64,000 nt of DNA from Pterobdella sp. o SKG-2022 (GCA_964035795.1 OZ038323.1:1963744-2027743), one strand, 5' to 3'. Shown: positions 1-10,222, counted from the first letter of the stretch. Numbers and translations: made by a program. The notes: generated from the sequence alone by a model not told the origin.

Positions 1-1850
1 GATAATGTAAATGATAATTTTAATATATTTATAAGAACATTACTTCCTCTTTTTAAAAATAGTCTCACAAATAACGTGAATAATCCTATTGTAAATTATA
101 ATACAGAATGGATGACTTTTGGATTATTAAATTCTATAAATACTAAATCTAGATTATACAAAAACTATTTAAAAATTCAACCTTTATTAAATAAAAAATA
201 CACTATATATACTAAAATTCTCAAAAAAGTTATAAGACTAGCAAAACAAAATTATTTTAACTCAAAAATTAAGGAATATAATAATAATCAAAATAAACTA
301 TGGAAGTTTCTAAATAGTCTAACTAATAATAGTAAAGTAGAAAACAATCAATACAATATAACACAAATAAACGGAATAAAGATTACTAATAAATACAAAC
401 TAGCGGATATTTTCAATAACCATTTTTCTAGCCTTGATCTTAATATATTTAATAATAATAATGATCCTAGTAAAAATAATATAAATAATCTTAAGTTTAT
501 CCTATCCAACATTCCAAATCTAGATAATCTTGATAACTATTTCAATTTTAATAATGTAGAAATTAATGATATTCTCTTTAGGTTAAAGCAAATAAATAAA
601 TCACATTCTAACCATATTTATGGATTGAACTATGATTGTTTCAAAACTAAATTATATAATACTCAATATTTTGTCAATTCAATTAATATGTCCTTTAAAG
701 AAGGTTTTTTCCGGAAATTTTTAAAAATAGTAAAATTATACCTATATTAAAAATAAAAATAATAAACAAGACTTAAAAAATTATAGACCAATTACAATAA
801 CTCCTATATTTTCAAAAATAATAGAAAAATTTGCCCATAACCAAATTTATAATTTTTTAGATAAAAATAAACTAATTAACAATAACCAATATGGGTTTCT
901 CAAAAATAAATCAACAAACTAATGCTTAGATATGTTTAAATATGATATTGTAAAAAACTTGGAATTAAAAAATTTTTATATCAGTATTTTTTTTGATTTG
1001 TCTAAGGCTTTTGATTGCATAAATTTTGATCTATTATTTGAAAAACTCCATAGACTTAATTTTTCATTATTATCAATTAAATGGATAGAATCTTATATAA
1101 AAAACAGAAATCAAGTGGTTGATTTAAATGGGGTACAATCCAAACCTTTGATTAAATCTAGGGGAGTTCCCCAGGTTCAATATTAGGTCCTTTACTGTTT
1201 ATCTTATTTATTAATGATTTCCCTATCAACAATAATAAATACGATACACTCATTTATGCTGATGATATTCGTATTTCTTTCAGTATTACTAATGATAATT
1301 ATGAACAAATAAATAATGATATTAATAATGAATTAAAAAGTTTTAATAATTGGTTTAAAAGTAATTATCTTATGTTAATACAAATAAAACTTATTATACT
1401 GTTTTCAAAAACATTACTACTAATTTCAATATAAATAATTTGAATTTTGTATCAGATAACAATCCTATTACTTACAAAATCAGCTTTAAATACTTGGGTA
1501 TAATATTTGATAACAATTTAAGTTTTGAACATCATATTGACTATCTAGTGAATAAACCATATGAAATAAAATGTAAAATATATTTCTTGAAAAAGACTTA
1601 TAAACTAAATACTATAACTCTCTTAAACTTGTGTTACTCTCTTTTTTACCCACATATTAATTATTTTACACTATAAGAAATAATAACAATTTAATTATAG
1701 AAAAAGATAGAACTAATAAAAAGAAATTATCTTTAAGAGTAAAAGGTGCTTAATGCTGGAATCATTTACCAGATAATCTTAAATCCGTAAAATCATTAAA
1801 ATTATTCAAAACCCTTTTAAAAATATATATTCTAAGCAGCTCAAAGTTAT
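1..1850 (+). mobile_element. Decayed CR1/Jockey-like LINE fragment
   Basis: This is a very AT-rich non-LTR retrotransposon remnant, already inside the element at the left window edge. Reading frames in succession give the pre-RT linker (76-750), the RT fingers with KNYRPITI (about 770-920), the DLSKAFD block (932-1186), then after a frameshift GSILGPLLF and the YADD catalytic motif at 1255-1266. The thumb block YLGIIFDNNLSF follows at about 1440-1676, and a C-terminal tail of the W-N-x-LP type that closes CR1/Jockey proteins lies near 1750-1840. At least three frame breaks and several stops make it inactive. The Asn/Ile/Lys-rich protein reflects extreme AT bias. The family call rests on motif order only. 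Confidence 0.85.
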
Positions 1851-1859
1851 AAATCTAGT

Positions 1860-2130
1860 CTGTTATTGCCTTATTTTTTATTTCATTCGATTTGAATTCT
1901 TTGTTTTGTTTTGTTTTTTTTTATGCCATTTCATTTACGGTACATCATTATACCTTTGAAAGGCATGTTTTATTAATTTGATTTGTTTCCATTTAAGCCA
2001 TTTTCTTTCATTCTCATAAGTTGTTTTAATTAGTTTTGCTATTCATTTCACTTCAACTTTTTGAGTTTCATGTAGTTGTTTATATCAATAAAAGAGTTGT
2101 GTTAAAAAAAAATAGGTTAAACAGCGGAGA
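1860..2130. other. T-rich spacer, no gene seen
   Basis: This T-rich stretch follows the LINE tail. It contains short repeats of TTTTG and TTTCATT but no open frame or recognisable element. It may include the 3' untranslated end of the preceding LINE. Confidence 0.5.
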
Positions 2131-2950
2131 CATTGCATGGCTTTATTGGTCGTGGGGCCTCTGCAGACTCCGCACGGATGCGTTGGTTATGGGTTGCTTT
2201 CGACGTCGCCAGCTCGTAACAAAAAGATTTAGATTAAAGTGGCCTCGTCTGTCTGAGCCGGGAACACCAGACTATCGAAAAATCTCCCTGTTGGAACATT
2301 GTGGTCGAGGACTCTCCGTTGCAACCAACATCCCGTGAAGGTGGTCCTCGTAGTCGATCTGGTGACGGTGGTGGAAAAGGGGCTTTTGATGATGATATCG
2401 ATGATGATGAGAATGATAATAATACCGGTGATGATGATGATGTTGTTGTTGTTGTTGTTGAGCGCCAGCTTCCAAAGACTCTTCCGACACTCTTTGGAGC
2501 GAGTACCGAAAGAAACTTGCAGCTTTGAGTTGTTTGTGACTTTTGGTGAGCAGCGATAAAAATGATGGATGAATTTTCGAAATGCTTTGTGGTTGGAAGC
2601 TGACGTGGTTTAGAACCTCTTCGACACTCTTGTTGGAGTGCACACCCGGCACCACGAGAAGGTGGGTACTTCCGCCGGGCTGATGATGATGCTGATAATT
2701 AAAATGATAGTTAATTGTCCTTATTGACGCCAACATTCAGTCATGGTAAAACTCCTACATTTGGCGATTTGAAGTTGAACAATCATGTTCTTCCCTCAAT
2801 TATATCTTTGGCTTTATATTTTTTTTCGAAATAATTCTGATGGATAATTCTATACAGAATCTTTCATTTGTATGATCTCACAGTAAAATATTCAGTCGTA
2901 TCAGTTTATTATATTTAGACTGGTCTTTGATCTATCTAAATGCAACTTTG
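2130..2950. repeat. Dispersed repeat with (GAT)n tracts; second copy at 27.79-28.14 kb
   Basis: The block is richer in G+C than its surroundings. From about 2355 to 2945 it aligns in the same orientation with 27790-28140: shared landmarks are a GGTGG run, GATGATG tracts, TTGACGC, ATCATGTTCTTCC, TCGAAATAATTCTGATGG and CAGTCGTATCAGTTTATT. Relative to the other copy, about 250 bp (2437-2690) are extra here and are bounded on both sides by GATGATGATG. The 2130-2350 part has no partner that I can see. Open frames through the GAT tracts are low-complexity and not coding. Confidence 0.7.
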
Positions 2951-3745
2951 ATGATTTCAGCCTTTGAGGTGTTGAGTTGAACGATTTTTCAACCGCTTCA
3001 AGAGATTTTCAAAAGCAGTTATTGAGTTTGAGGGATTATTGGTATTTATTTTGAAAATTTTTGTGTCATCTGCATATTGAGGATGAGTCAAATTAAAGTC
3101 GCAGAGAATGCTACCGATAGGTGAGATGTATGTTGTGAAGAGAAGTGGCCCCAAGACTGATCCTTGTGTGACACCATGTTCGATAAAAACCGTGGTAGAT
3201 CTGTGAGTACCAAAATTTAAAAACTGTTTTCTTCCAGTAGGGTAGGATTCTAACCATTGTAGCCCCAAACCATCAATCCCAAACTCACAAAAAAGACGCT
3301 CTATCAAAACTACGATTGTGTCAAATGAAATTAAATAAAACCGGAGTTATTTTGTTGTTGCAACCCTGGTAAACATCATTAGGAACATTAAAAGAGTTGT
3401 CTCAGTAGAGTGATTAGCACGATAAGCAGACTGGTACATCGAATAGTTATAGTTGTTGGTAATATGGGTTTTGAGTAGCATTAAAGTAACTCATTCAATT
3501 TTCTTAAAGATGGTAGGTAGATTTGATATTGGTCTGAAGTTGGCTGGTAGACTATAGTCAAGATTTAGCTATTTTGAAGAAAGGAGTAGTTTGGGCCGTT
3601 ATGTAAATGCTGGAAAAATTTCCTTCAAGAAATGGCATGCTTATTAAGTTGGCATTTGCTGTTGAAAGTTGTTTAAAACAGTGGATGAAAATTTGGCGTG
3701 GGAAAGGATCAAGTGGGGATGTTTTGTTGCACGAGGTTCAACAAT
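2946..3745 (-). mobile_element. LINE A copy 1, CR1/Jockey-like RT fragment
   Basis: On the minus strand, 3307-2957 encodes RT sequence with GVTQGSVLGPLLF and QYADD (catalytic YADD at 3065-3076). Upstream LINE sequence on the same strand runs to about 3745. It is a paralogue of the LINE at 29.2-31.0 kb. The 3550-3740 part matches 30250-30440 with only about three differences, while the RT part is visibly more diverged. The 3' end of the element, present at 29.2-29.6 kb, is missing here. Stops and frameshifts make it inactive. Confidence 0.85.
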
Positions 3746-3759
3746 TTTCAACGTCAATT

Positions 3760-3850
3760 TATGGGAAAAAATTAGTACATTTATTGAGCAAAATATAGCT
3801 ATAATTTTCGATATGTTTAGCCTTATCATAAAATATTAGCGGAAAAAAAA
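3760..3850 (-). repeat. Short hairpin repeat, family 2 copy
   Basis: The minus strand carries TGATAAGGC followed by TATCGAAAATTATAG and then TCAATAAA. The same series occurs at 15540-15615, 15845-15900 and 34200-34260. It resembles, more distantly, the palindromic family described at 10.7 and 62.2 kb. Confidence 0.5.
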
Positions 3851-4077
3851 GTTATTTAGTAACTATGGTATTAAAGCAGTTTAAACAAAAACTATAAGTA
3901 TTAAAATTTGGTTATTAACTTATTTAGAAACAAATTATTTTCCAATACCATTATTTCAATGTTAATTTTATAATTGTCTATGTAATTATGTAATCTAAAG
4001 TTAAAAGGATTATTTAAAAAAAACAATGGAGTTTAAATATGCTTGAGTTAAAAAAATTTTCATTTTTTGCAAAGAAA
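3851..4077. other. AT-rich spacer
   Basis: The stretch contains homopolymer A and T runs only. I see no coding sequence or recognisable repeat. Confidence 0.5.
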
Positions 4078-4407
4078 TTAATCTCCGTGTCCTCCTTCGG
4101 ATAGTATCCTGGTTTTTTTGTATTTTTTGCGAAGTTTCTCGAGTAAGGGATGCCAGGCTTTTGTGTCTACGTGCAATTGAGGATCATTATAACCGTTTTT
4201 TACTGAATTATGTTTTCTTATTTCCAAACTTTCTCTTGTCAGTAGTTTTTTTTGGAAAAAAAACTTATTAGTATCTGCCATTGTTTTTATGATTTCTGGC
4301 TTTCTCCAATTTATTCTTCCAAAAATGCATTCTCTCGCGTTTTTGCTGATACCAGTTATTATATTTATCCCTTTTTCGTAAGTTGCATCTGCTTCGAGTT
4401 GGGCCAT
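4078..4407 (-). pseudogene. Unrecognised 109-codon open frame between LINE fragments
   Basis: A minus-strand frame remains open for 109 codons and is rich in Lys, Arg and Glu, with NARECIFGRINWRKPE near the N-terminus and HVDTKAWHPLLEKLRKKY near the C-terminus. Composition looks coding rather than random. It lies directly downstream, on the same strand, of LINE B RT sequence, so a C-terminal LINE domain is the simplest reading, but it does not match the C-terminus of the LINE B copy at 32.4 kb. Function unknown. Confidence 0.4.
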
Positions 4408-4430
4408 TCTCGTTCTTATTGTGACCCTAG

Positions 4431-4538
4431 TCTAATAATTTTTTCAGCGTGCGTTGACGTAATGTTTTCAAAATTGGTCATAACAGAATTTGAGTTTGAC
4501 CTGTTTTCAAATTGCTTCTCATTAATGCCCCATTTGCA
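4431..4538 (-). mobile_element. About 100-bp LINE A piece embedded in LINE B
   Basis: This segment is essentially identical to 30441-30537 and encodes NEKQFENRSNSN and ITSTHAEKIIR, which belong to the pre-RT region of LINE A. At 30.4 kb it is contiguous with sequence found here at 3550-3740, so the two parts are split in this locus by about 690 bp. It sits exactly where LINE B sequence (YADDVNFV, KWG) would be expected to continue. Confidence 0.75.
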
Positions 4539-5190
4539 GAATATTGCTTCAATTTTATCTAGTTTAATGTCACTTGGTGGGACGAAATTTACGTCATCGG
4601 CGTAAATGAGTTCATAGGAGTATTCTGGGCAGGTATTTCTTGTCTTTTTCATGCATGCTTCTAGGTATACCGTGAACAAGACAGGGCTCAAAGCATCTCA
4701 TTGAAGGCATCCTATGTTTGTGGAAAAGCTTTCGCAAGTGTTTTTATTCTATCTTATGGCTAAGGTGGTGTTTGTTAAAAGAAGTTCGATTATTTTGAGT
4801 TCAGATTCTGGGATTATGGTGCTTAAAATTTCTTCAAGTTTTCTCCTGTTTATGGTGTCGAAAGCAGATGACAGATCAATGCTGGTTATTTTCATTGTAC
4901 ATCCTGATTTGACTTTGTCTTCAATTTATATTTTATGAGCCCATAGGATGTCTGTTGTTGACCTAGTTGGTCTGTATGCTGCTTGGGTAATGGAAAGGTA
5001 TTTTTCTATGGTAGGTCTTATTCTATTGAGTATTATTAATGATAAGAGTTTTCTTATTGTGTTTAGTAAGATGACAGGCCTTGTGTTTGCTGGAGAATGA
5101 GGTTTGCCCTTTTTTGTTATTGGTATAATAATGCTTTTTGCTAGCTGCACTTTGAAATAGCTTGAAGTACAATGTTTGAGCATCCTAACC
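4539..5190 (-). mobile_element. LINE B copy 1, reverse transcriptase fragment
   Basis: The minus strand encodes, in order, KGKPHSPANTRPVIL (5183-4926), AAYRPTRSTTDILWAHK, ITSIDLSSAFDTINRRKLEE, LSPVLFTVYLEAC and LIYADDVNF (4691-4540). These are RT blocks 2a to 5 of a non-LTR retrotransposon distinct from LINE A. The closest relative in the window is the copy at 32.3-34.0 kb, which shares SSAFDT, QGDNLSPILFSIYL and ADDVGFV. Internal stops (about 4925, 4750, 4700) show decay. Confidence 0.8.
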
Positions 5191-5519
5191 TTGAGTTTTC
5201 ACCACTATTTATTAAAAATAAATATTTTTATACTAGAAATTGACTTATAATAAAATTCGATTTGAGAGTTTATACATTCATTTTTCTTAAATCAGACGAT
5301 TTTGCTAGTTTTTAACTTATTTATAATTCATTTCGTGAATAAAGCTAAATTGCAAAAAAATAAACATAATAATGAAAAAACTAAAAGATGAAATATTCAA
5401 GTAACACTATTTCTAAATAAATTAAGTCTTAATGTCTGTTTGATCATTGTTGGAAGGTTTTTCAATCATTATATGGTAAGCTTCCAATAATGTTCTTTTT
5501 CTATTTTCATGTTCAAAAT
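5191..5519. other. AT-rich spacer, nothing recognised
   Basis: Very AT-rich DNA between LINE B and LINE C. No frame or repeat is visible. Confidence 0.5.
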
Positions 5520-7018
5520 CCGACCATCTCTACCTCTTGGGAGATTTCAATGCAAGAGTCGGTGGAAATCATGACTCATGGTCTCGAGTTGTTGGTCACT
5601 TTGGTGTAGGAAAATTAAGCGAATATGGTCAACGTTTGCTTGAATTATGTTGCCAGCATGACCTATGCATATCAAATACATTTTTCAACACAAACCCTTT
5701 TCATCGAGTTTTTTGGCGCCAACCTAGATCAAAGCATTGGCATCAACTTGACCACATTATTACGTGCCGGTCTTCGCTAAACTACGTTCAGATTACACGT
5801 AGCTATCATAGTGCTGACTGTGATATCGATCATTCGATTGTAAGCAGAAGGCTTAGAATTCAAGTGAAAAAAATTCATTAATAAAGGCCAAAGAAACCCT
5901 AGCATATCGACTTGTCAAAAATCACTTATACAAGTTTACAAAAACTATTTGCAGAATCTATGCAAGAGGCGTTAAAAGGATGCTCAACAAAAAATGCTGA
6001 TGAAAATGGGGCTATACAAGTAAAGCCATCCATAATTGTGCTATGAACACATCCCAGCTTGGTTTGATGCAGGAATCGAAACACTCAATACAGTTATCAA
6101 CGCCAAAAAACCGCTCTTTTCGAGTATAAGCAAAACCCCTCAAAAAAACACCTACTAACTACAGAAAGACTCGAAATTTTGCAAAAGCAACTGCTCGCCA
6201 TTGCGCAAATGATTACGGGTCAACTACCTCGAAAAATATCCAAAAAGCATCAGATTGTGGAAAGGTTGCTGCCATTAACGAAAGAATAAAAAAATCATTT
6301 GGTTCACAGATATCTAAATCTGCACCCATAAGATCAAGTTCTGGAGAGACTTTAAAAGACAGAGGGAAACCGATGGAAAGATGAGCTTAACTCTTCCAAG
6401 AGCTATAGTCAAAAGATTTTGAAATATCAGATAATGTAATCTCTTTTCATTATGAATAAGCTCGATTCTTTACCAACCTTAGAAGAACTAAGCAAGGCCA
6501 TCGATTCCTTGGCATGCATCAAAGCTCCAGGCAATGATGTCATTCCTTCTGAGATCTTGAAAGTCGGAAAAAGTTTTCTCTTCAACCCTCTACGCAAAAT
6601 CCTACTCCAGTGCTGGAATGAAGCATCAGTCCCTCAAGATATGCGGTATGCTAGCATTATTACTCTGTACAAAAACAAGGGCGACTTCAGTGAATGCAAC
6701 AAATACCGAGGGATATCTCTACTTAGTGTAGTTTGAAAAACCGTTCGCTTGGGTCTTACTCGGTAGGCTTTGAATTCTCGCAGAAAGAATTTACCACGAC
6801 ACCCTGTGCGGTTTTAGAACAGGGAGATCGATAGACATGATTTTCTCGTTAAGACAAATCCAAGAAAATTTTGGAAACAAAGAAGACTTCTTTACCTAGT
6901 TTTTAAAAACCTAACCAAAGCTTTCGACATGGTTAGCAGATCTGGTCACTTTGCTCTACTACAAAGAATTGGATGTCCTCCAAAGCTGCTCAAGCTAATA
7001 TAGGGTTTTTCAATTCAG
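5520..7018 (+). mobile_element. LINE C copy 1 (APE endonuclease-RT), 5' and 3' truncated
   Basis: The plus strand starts inside an APE-type endonuclease: LLGDFNARVGG, then SKHWHQLDHIIT and DCDIDHSIV carry the Asp/Asn and Asp-His residues of that fold (5537-5881). A degenerate linker follows, then the RT N-terminus (6452-6736) with APGNDVIPSEILK and CNKYRGISLLS, and frameshifted LTKAFDMVSR up to about 7005. The sequence stops where the next transposon begins, so that element inserted into this LINE. It is the same family as the copies at 13.5, 16.0 and 34.6 kb. Many stops; inactive. Confidence 0.85.
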
Positions 7019-7280
7019 TTCAAAATCTGCAATTGCCGACCAAATCTTTGCAACTGACTTCCAAATCTTTGCATTTGCGCACCAAATCATTGCATTTGAT
7101 TAAAGAAATTTTGCAATCGATTACCAAATTTCAAAAATAAATTTGAAAAAAATTAAGTTTGAATATTCAAAAAATAAACGAAATTTTGTAAAAATTTCAT
7201 TTTAAAATTTAAAATTCAAAAATTGAAATAAAAAATCCGAAAAAAATTTTTTTTGAGGTATCTTGAGCTTCTCTCTGGTA
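7019..7280 (+). repeat. Left terminal inverted repeat
   Basis: Internally it holds three sub-repeats of the type CCAAATCWTTGCA, a short tandem array near the tip. The inner edge is near AAGTACCAAGCACC. Partner: 8380-8660. Confidence 0.8.
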
Positions 7281-7856
7281 AGTACCAAGCACCGTGCTTT
7301 TAGTAGTCGTGATGCCAAACACTCGTCCACGGAACTCGTCTACGCATCTCACACTGCAAGAATTTCGAAATGCTCAAAATTTGTTGTGTACTTAGTGTAG
7401 ACAGAAATAATTCTTGACTTATTCCAAGGGGCCTTGCTGACATTGTACTCCTACTAACTAGGCGAATCAGCTTGCTTGTGGTTTGGAGGGGTCTTTTTGC
7501 TATTTTTCCTCCTCTTTTGGCGTTTATATATCCTTCAGATGACTTTAAAAGTTTTAAAACAGTACTTTTACTGCGTCAAATAAGCTTCAAAATTTTTTTT
7601 CTAAATTTTTCAACTTGAACTATGCCACAATATTTTATTTGATGTCTGTATTTTGTGGAATTCACAAGTGGTTGTATAGCAATTTAATACCCGAGTTTCA
7701 GTAATTAAGGCTTTGTGCCGACATTTTCAAAGCTTTGAATAAAATGCAAATATGAATGATCATTATCTATCATTATTTTATATTTTACAAAATTTTCTCC
7801 AACAGTATAAGCGGTATATTTCTTAATTGAATAGCAGATATTTGTAATTAAAAAAA

Positions 7857-8384
7857 TTGAAATTTTTGTTTTACTCTATATCTTTTATCTTCATGGCTGG
7901 AAAAAGTAAGGTCAAATCAAGCAAAAGAGCAGTTTCGGATGAAGATCGTGAAATAATAATCACAAAGTGCTTAGAGAGGTGCTCTATCAAGACAATAAGT
8001 GTAGTTTTATCTTTAAACTACCATACTGTCTGTTGCATAGTTTCAAAATTTTTGAAATATGAAAACGCAGATGGAAAAAAGACTAGTGGGAATAAAAAAC
8101 CAATACTTACCCCGGGATTAAAAGAAGCTCTATTAGGAAAAGTAAATGCTGATTGCACAAAAACTCTCAAAAAGCTTAAAGAATGGCTGAAAAGTGAAGC
8201 ACAGCGTAGAAGTATCCATCAGCACATTCAAAAGAACGCTGAAAAACTTCCACCACAGTCTGAAAAATATTACGACTGTCTCAGAAAAAGAAATTGCAAT
8301 ACCACACTCAAAAAAAGATACAGATACGCTCGACTTCAGGATATTGGAGGCAAGTGTGGAAGAAAAAAAACCAAGTATTTCTAG
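7857..8384 (+). pseudogene. Transposase N-terminal domain, frameshifted and lacking DDE domain
   Basis: The 175-codon frame has an in-frame ATG at 7893 (MAGKSKVKSS), a more natural start than the upstream ATG. Residues about 27-70 look like the helix-turn-helix of Tc1/mariner or IS630 type transposases (IKTISVVLSLNYHTVCCIVSK), followed by the second DNA-binding region with LTPGLKEALLGKVNADC and LKKLKEWL. Near 8200 the natural continuation (VSISTFKRTLKNFHHSLKN) jumps to another frame, showing a frameshift. The catalytic D-D-D/E region is absent because the right terminal repeat begins immediately afterwards. The nearby frame is about half the usual transposase length. Confidence 0.7.
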
Positions 8385-8660
8385 AGGAGGTACTTGGTAC
8401 TTGTCAGAGAAAAGCTCAAAATACCTCGAAAAAAAATTAAGTTTAATTTTAAAAATTTATTTTAAATTTAAAATAAAATTTTTGCAAAATTTCGTTTATT
8501 TTTTTGAATATTCAAACTTAATTTTTTAAATAAACTTTTTTTTTTAAATTTGGTAAAAAATTGCAAAAATTTTGTAATTAAATGCAATGATTTGGTGCGC
8601 AAATGCAAAGGTTTGGAAGTCAATTGCAAAGATTTGGTGGGCAATTGCAAAGGTTTTGAT
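8380..8660 (+). repeat. Right terminal inverted repeat
   Basis: Reverse complement of 7019-7280 with several indels. The inner edge is near GGTACTTGGTACTTGTC and the outer edge near GGTTTTGATTTG. Confidence 0.8.
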
Positions 8661-9071
8661 TTGTTTATATACTCTAAGAAAGCCCAAGCTTTAAGCAACT
8701 GATGTCTAGTTTTTTTTGATGGTAAATTAATCATAGGCATATTATGAGTCAGATTATTGTATCTAGGTTTGTGAAGCGATTATAATTTCGATAAGTTTCT
8801 TGTTTTTGTTGTGAGTTGTTTGTTGTTAGTGAAACGAAGAAAACCGGGTATTTTCCTTGTAATGTATTTTACTGTAAATGAAACCTGAATTAAGACGAAG
8901 TGGCTTATGTTTTTCAATAATTTTTCAACAAAGGCAGTCGTGTGTGGAGGCTAGATAGTTGCCCATTCATGAAGCTCAACTGAGTTTATTTAATTTTTAT
9001 TCGATTTTAAATAAAAGCAAATACAAACATTGTAAAATTAATATTCATGCAAGATCGTAAACCAATGGGTT
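8661..9071. other. Spacer with a short dispersed repeat
   Basis: No gene is visible. The segment about 8895-8945 (GTGGCTTATGTTTTTCAATA and following) resembles 31035-31080 in the same orientation, so a small interspersed repeat of about 50 bp is shared with the large intron of the CCP gene. Confidence 0.4.
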
Positions 9072-9602
9072 ATTCAAGTTTTTTGTTCTTTAAAGTGAAT
9101 GGAACATCTGGAAGTACAAGATTTTGCACCTTCTGCAGACGTGCAACTAGGCTCAGTAAAGGTGTGGTATCAGCCACAACAACAGTACTAATATTACTGT
9201 GAATATATATAGCAACAAAGCAAAAAACCGAGCCTCATCCAGCTCTTGAAAGGGCCTGGATGGTACATCCAGAAAAAGAGGATGAACTTCCTCTACTTCA
9301 TCTGTACTGCCTCTCCGACGCAGAATAAAAGGGCTGTCTTCTTCAACTTCACCGGTAGCTGTGTTGTATAATCGACCACGTAGACGGCGACCTCTGATGT
9401 TATTAAAGTTAAAATTCCTTGAACTGCGAGGCTTCGACAGTATTTGAGAATGTCCACGAGTATTCGATGAATTTTCTGGCTTTCTTTTTGACCCAGGTTG
9501 TAATTGTATTGTAGCTTTTCCGTGCAGCAAAGATTTTAGCTTTCTTCTACTGACTCTCTCAACGAAATTTTCCATAGTTTTTAGTTCAAAATTAGGTTTC
9601 AA
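9072..9602 (-). pseudogene. Unrecognised protein-coding remnant with one frameshift
   Basis: The minus strand has a 149-codon frame (9602-9153), probably starting at MENFVERVSRRKLKS. It is basic at first, then acidic around TGEVEEDSPF and STDEVEEVHPLF. The apparent hydrophobic C-terminus (FFALLLYIFTVILVLLLW) is probably an artefact: after a one-base slip in the T6 run near 9220 the other frame continues for about 50 codons without a stop, through VVADTTPLLSLVARLQKVQN and LPDVPFTLKNKKLE, ending near 9072. That continuation looks more protein-like than the membrane-like tail. I do not recognise the family. It is intronless and flanked by transposons, so a retrocopy or a transposon-borne gene is possible. 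Confidence 0.5.
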
Positions 9603-9939
9603 GTTTCAAGCTGATAACTATAAAATGATCGTAAAAACATTCAACGTCATAAAAAAAAAAAGTTTATTGATGACAAAGATTAAGTTTTTTGTTGCTAGTT
9701 TTTTATTGCTAGACTAGTTTGTAGCATTGATGGCCAGAAGCTGATGTCGGCAACTGAAGCTGCTGGAAAGTAGTGTTTTATTTTTTGGATAAAGGCCTTT
9801 CAATGGCATGAAATTTTCCGTTGTTTGCTTTGATGTGAGAGTTGAAAAGACCACACCAAACAAAACAAGGAGTTTTGTGAACAAAAATGCACTGTAAAAC
9901 TGTAAAACGGTGTAGAGCTTCAATAAAGATATGAACAAT
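9603..9939. other. AT-rich spacer
   Basis: I find short open frames of hydrophobic composition on the minus strand but nothing that looks coding. Upstream part of LINE D may begin toward the right end. Confidence 0.4.
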
Positions 9940-10078
9940 ACACTGACTAAAAAATTTGATCAAATTAACGACGTGAAAATTCAAAGGTTGCATTTAAAAA
10001 AAAGAATGATGCAAGGGCCAATAAAAACGGTTGGAATTTAAAAGAAAAATTTCAAAAAAACCATGGGTGACAGAAGGA

Positions 10079-10222
10079 ATGGTGGAGAAGATACGAGAGG
10101 AGTGGTGGAGAAGATACGAGAGGAGTGGTGGAGAAGATACGAGAGGAGTGGTGGAGAAGATACGAGAGGAGTGGTGGAGAAGATACGAGAGGAATGGTGG
10201 AGAAGATAGGAGAGGAGTGGTG
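10079..10222 (+). repeat. 23-bp minisatellite inside LINE D coding sequence
   Basis: About six copies of the 23-bp unit GGTGGAGAAGATACGAGAGG(AGT) occur in tandem; the last two carry single-base changes. The unit derives from the LINE D sequence VEKIREEWW. Because 23 is not a multiple of three the frame rotates, so the array destroys the reading frame. Confidence 0.9.

Larger units (their letters stand above)
7019..8660 (+). mobile_element. DNA transposon with about 260-bp terminal inverted repeats
   Basis: The ends 7019-7280 and 8380-8660 are reverse complements of each other apart from small indels. Shared landmarks include CCAAATCTTTGCA, CATTTGCGCACCAAATCATT, TTAAGTTTGAATATTCAA, TTTTTGAGGTAT and AAGTACCAAG. 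Between them lies a transposase remnant (7857-8384). The element interrupts LINE C. I could not define a target duplication: the right junction is followed by TTTATATACTC and the left preceded by CTAATATAGG, so a TA target is possible if a few terminal bases are lost. With about 1.64 kb and no catalytic domain it is a non-autonomous derivative, likely of the IS630/Tc1/mariner superfamily. Confidence 0.75.

Noticed and set aside
2272..2736. Frame with Gln and His runs
   Set aside because: It follows GAT/GTT repeats in a dispersed repeat and has no support outside them.
10079..10222. CRISPR-like array
   Set aside because: Units are directly adjacent with no spacers, in a eukaryotic genome and inside LINE coding sequence.
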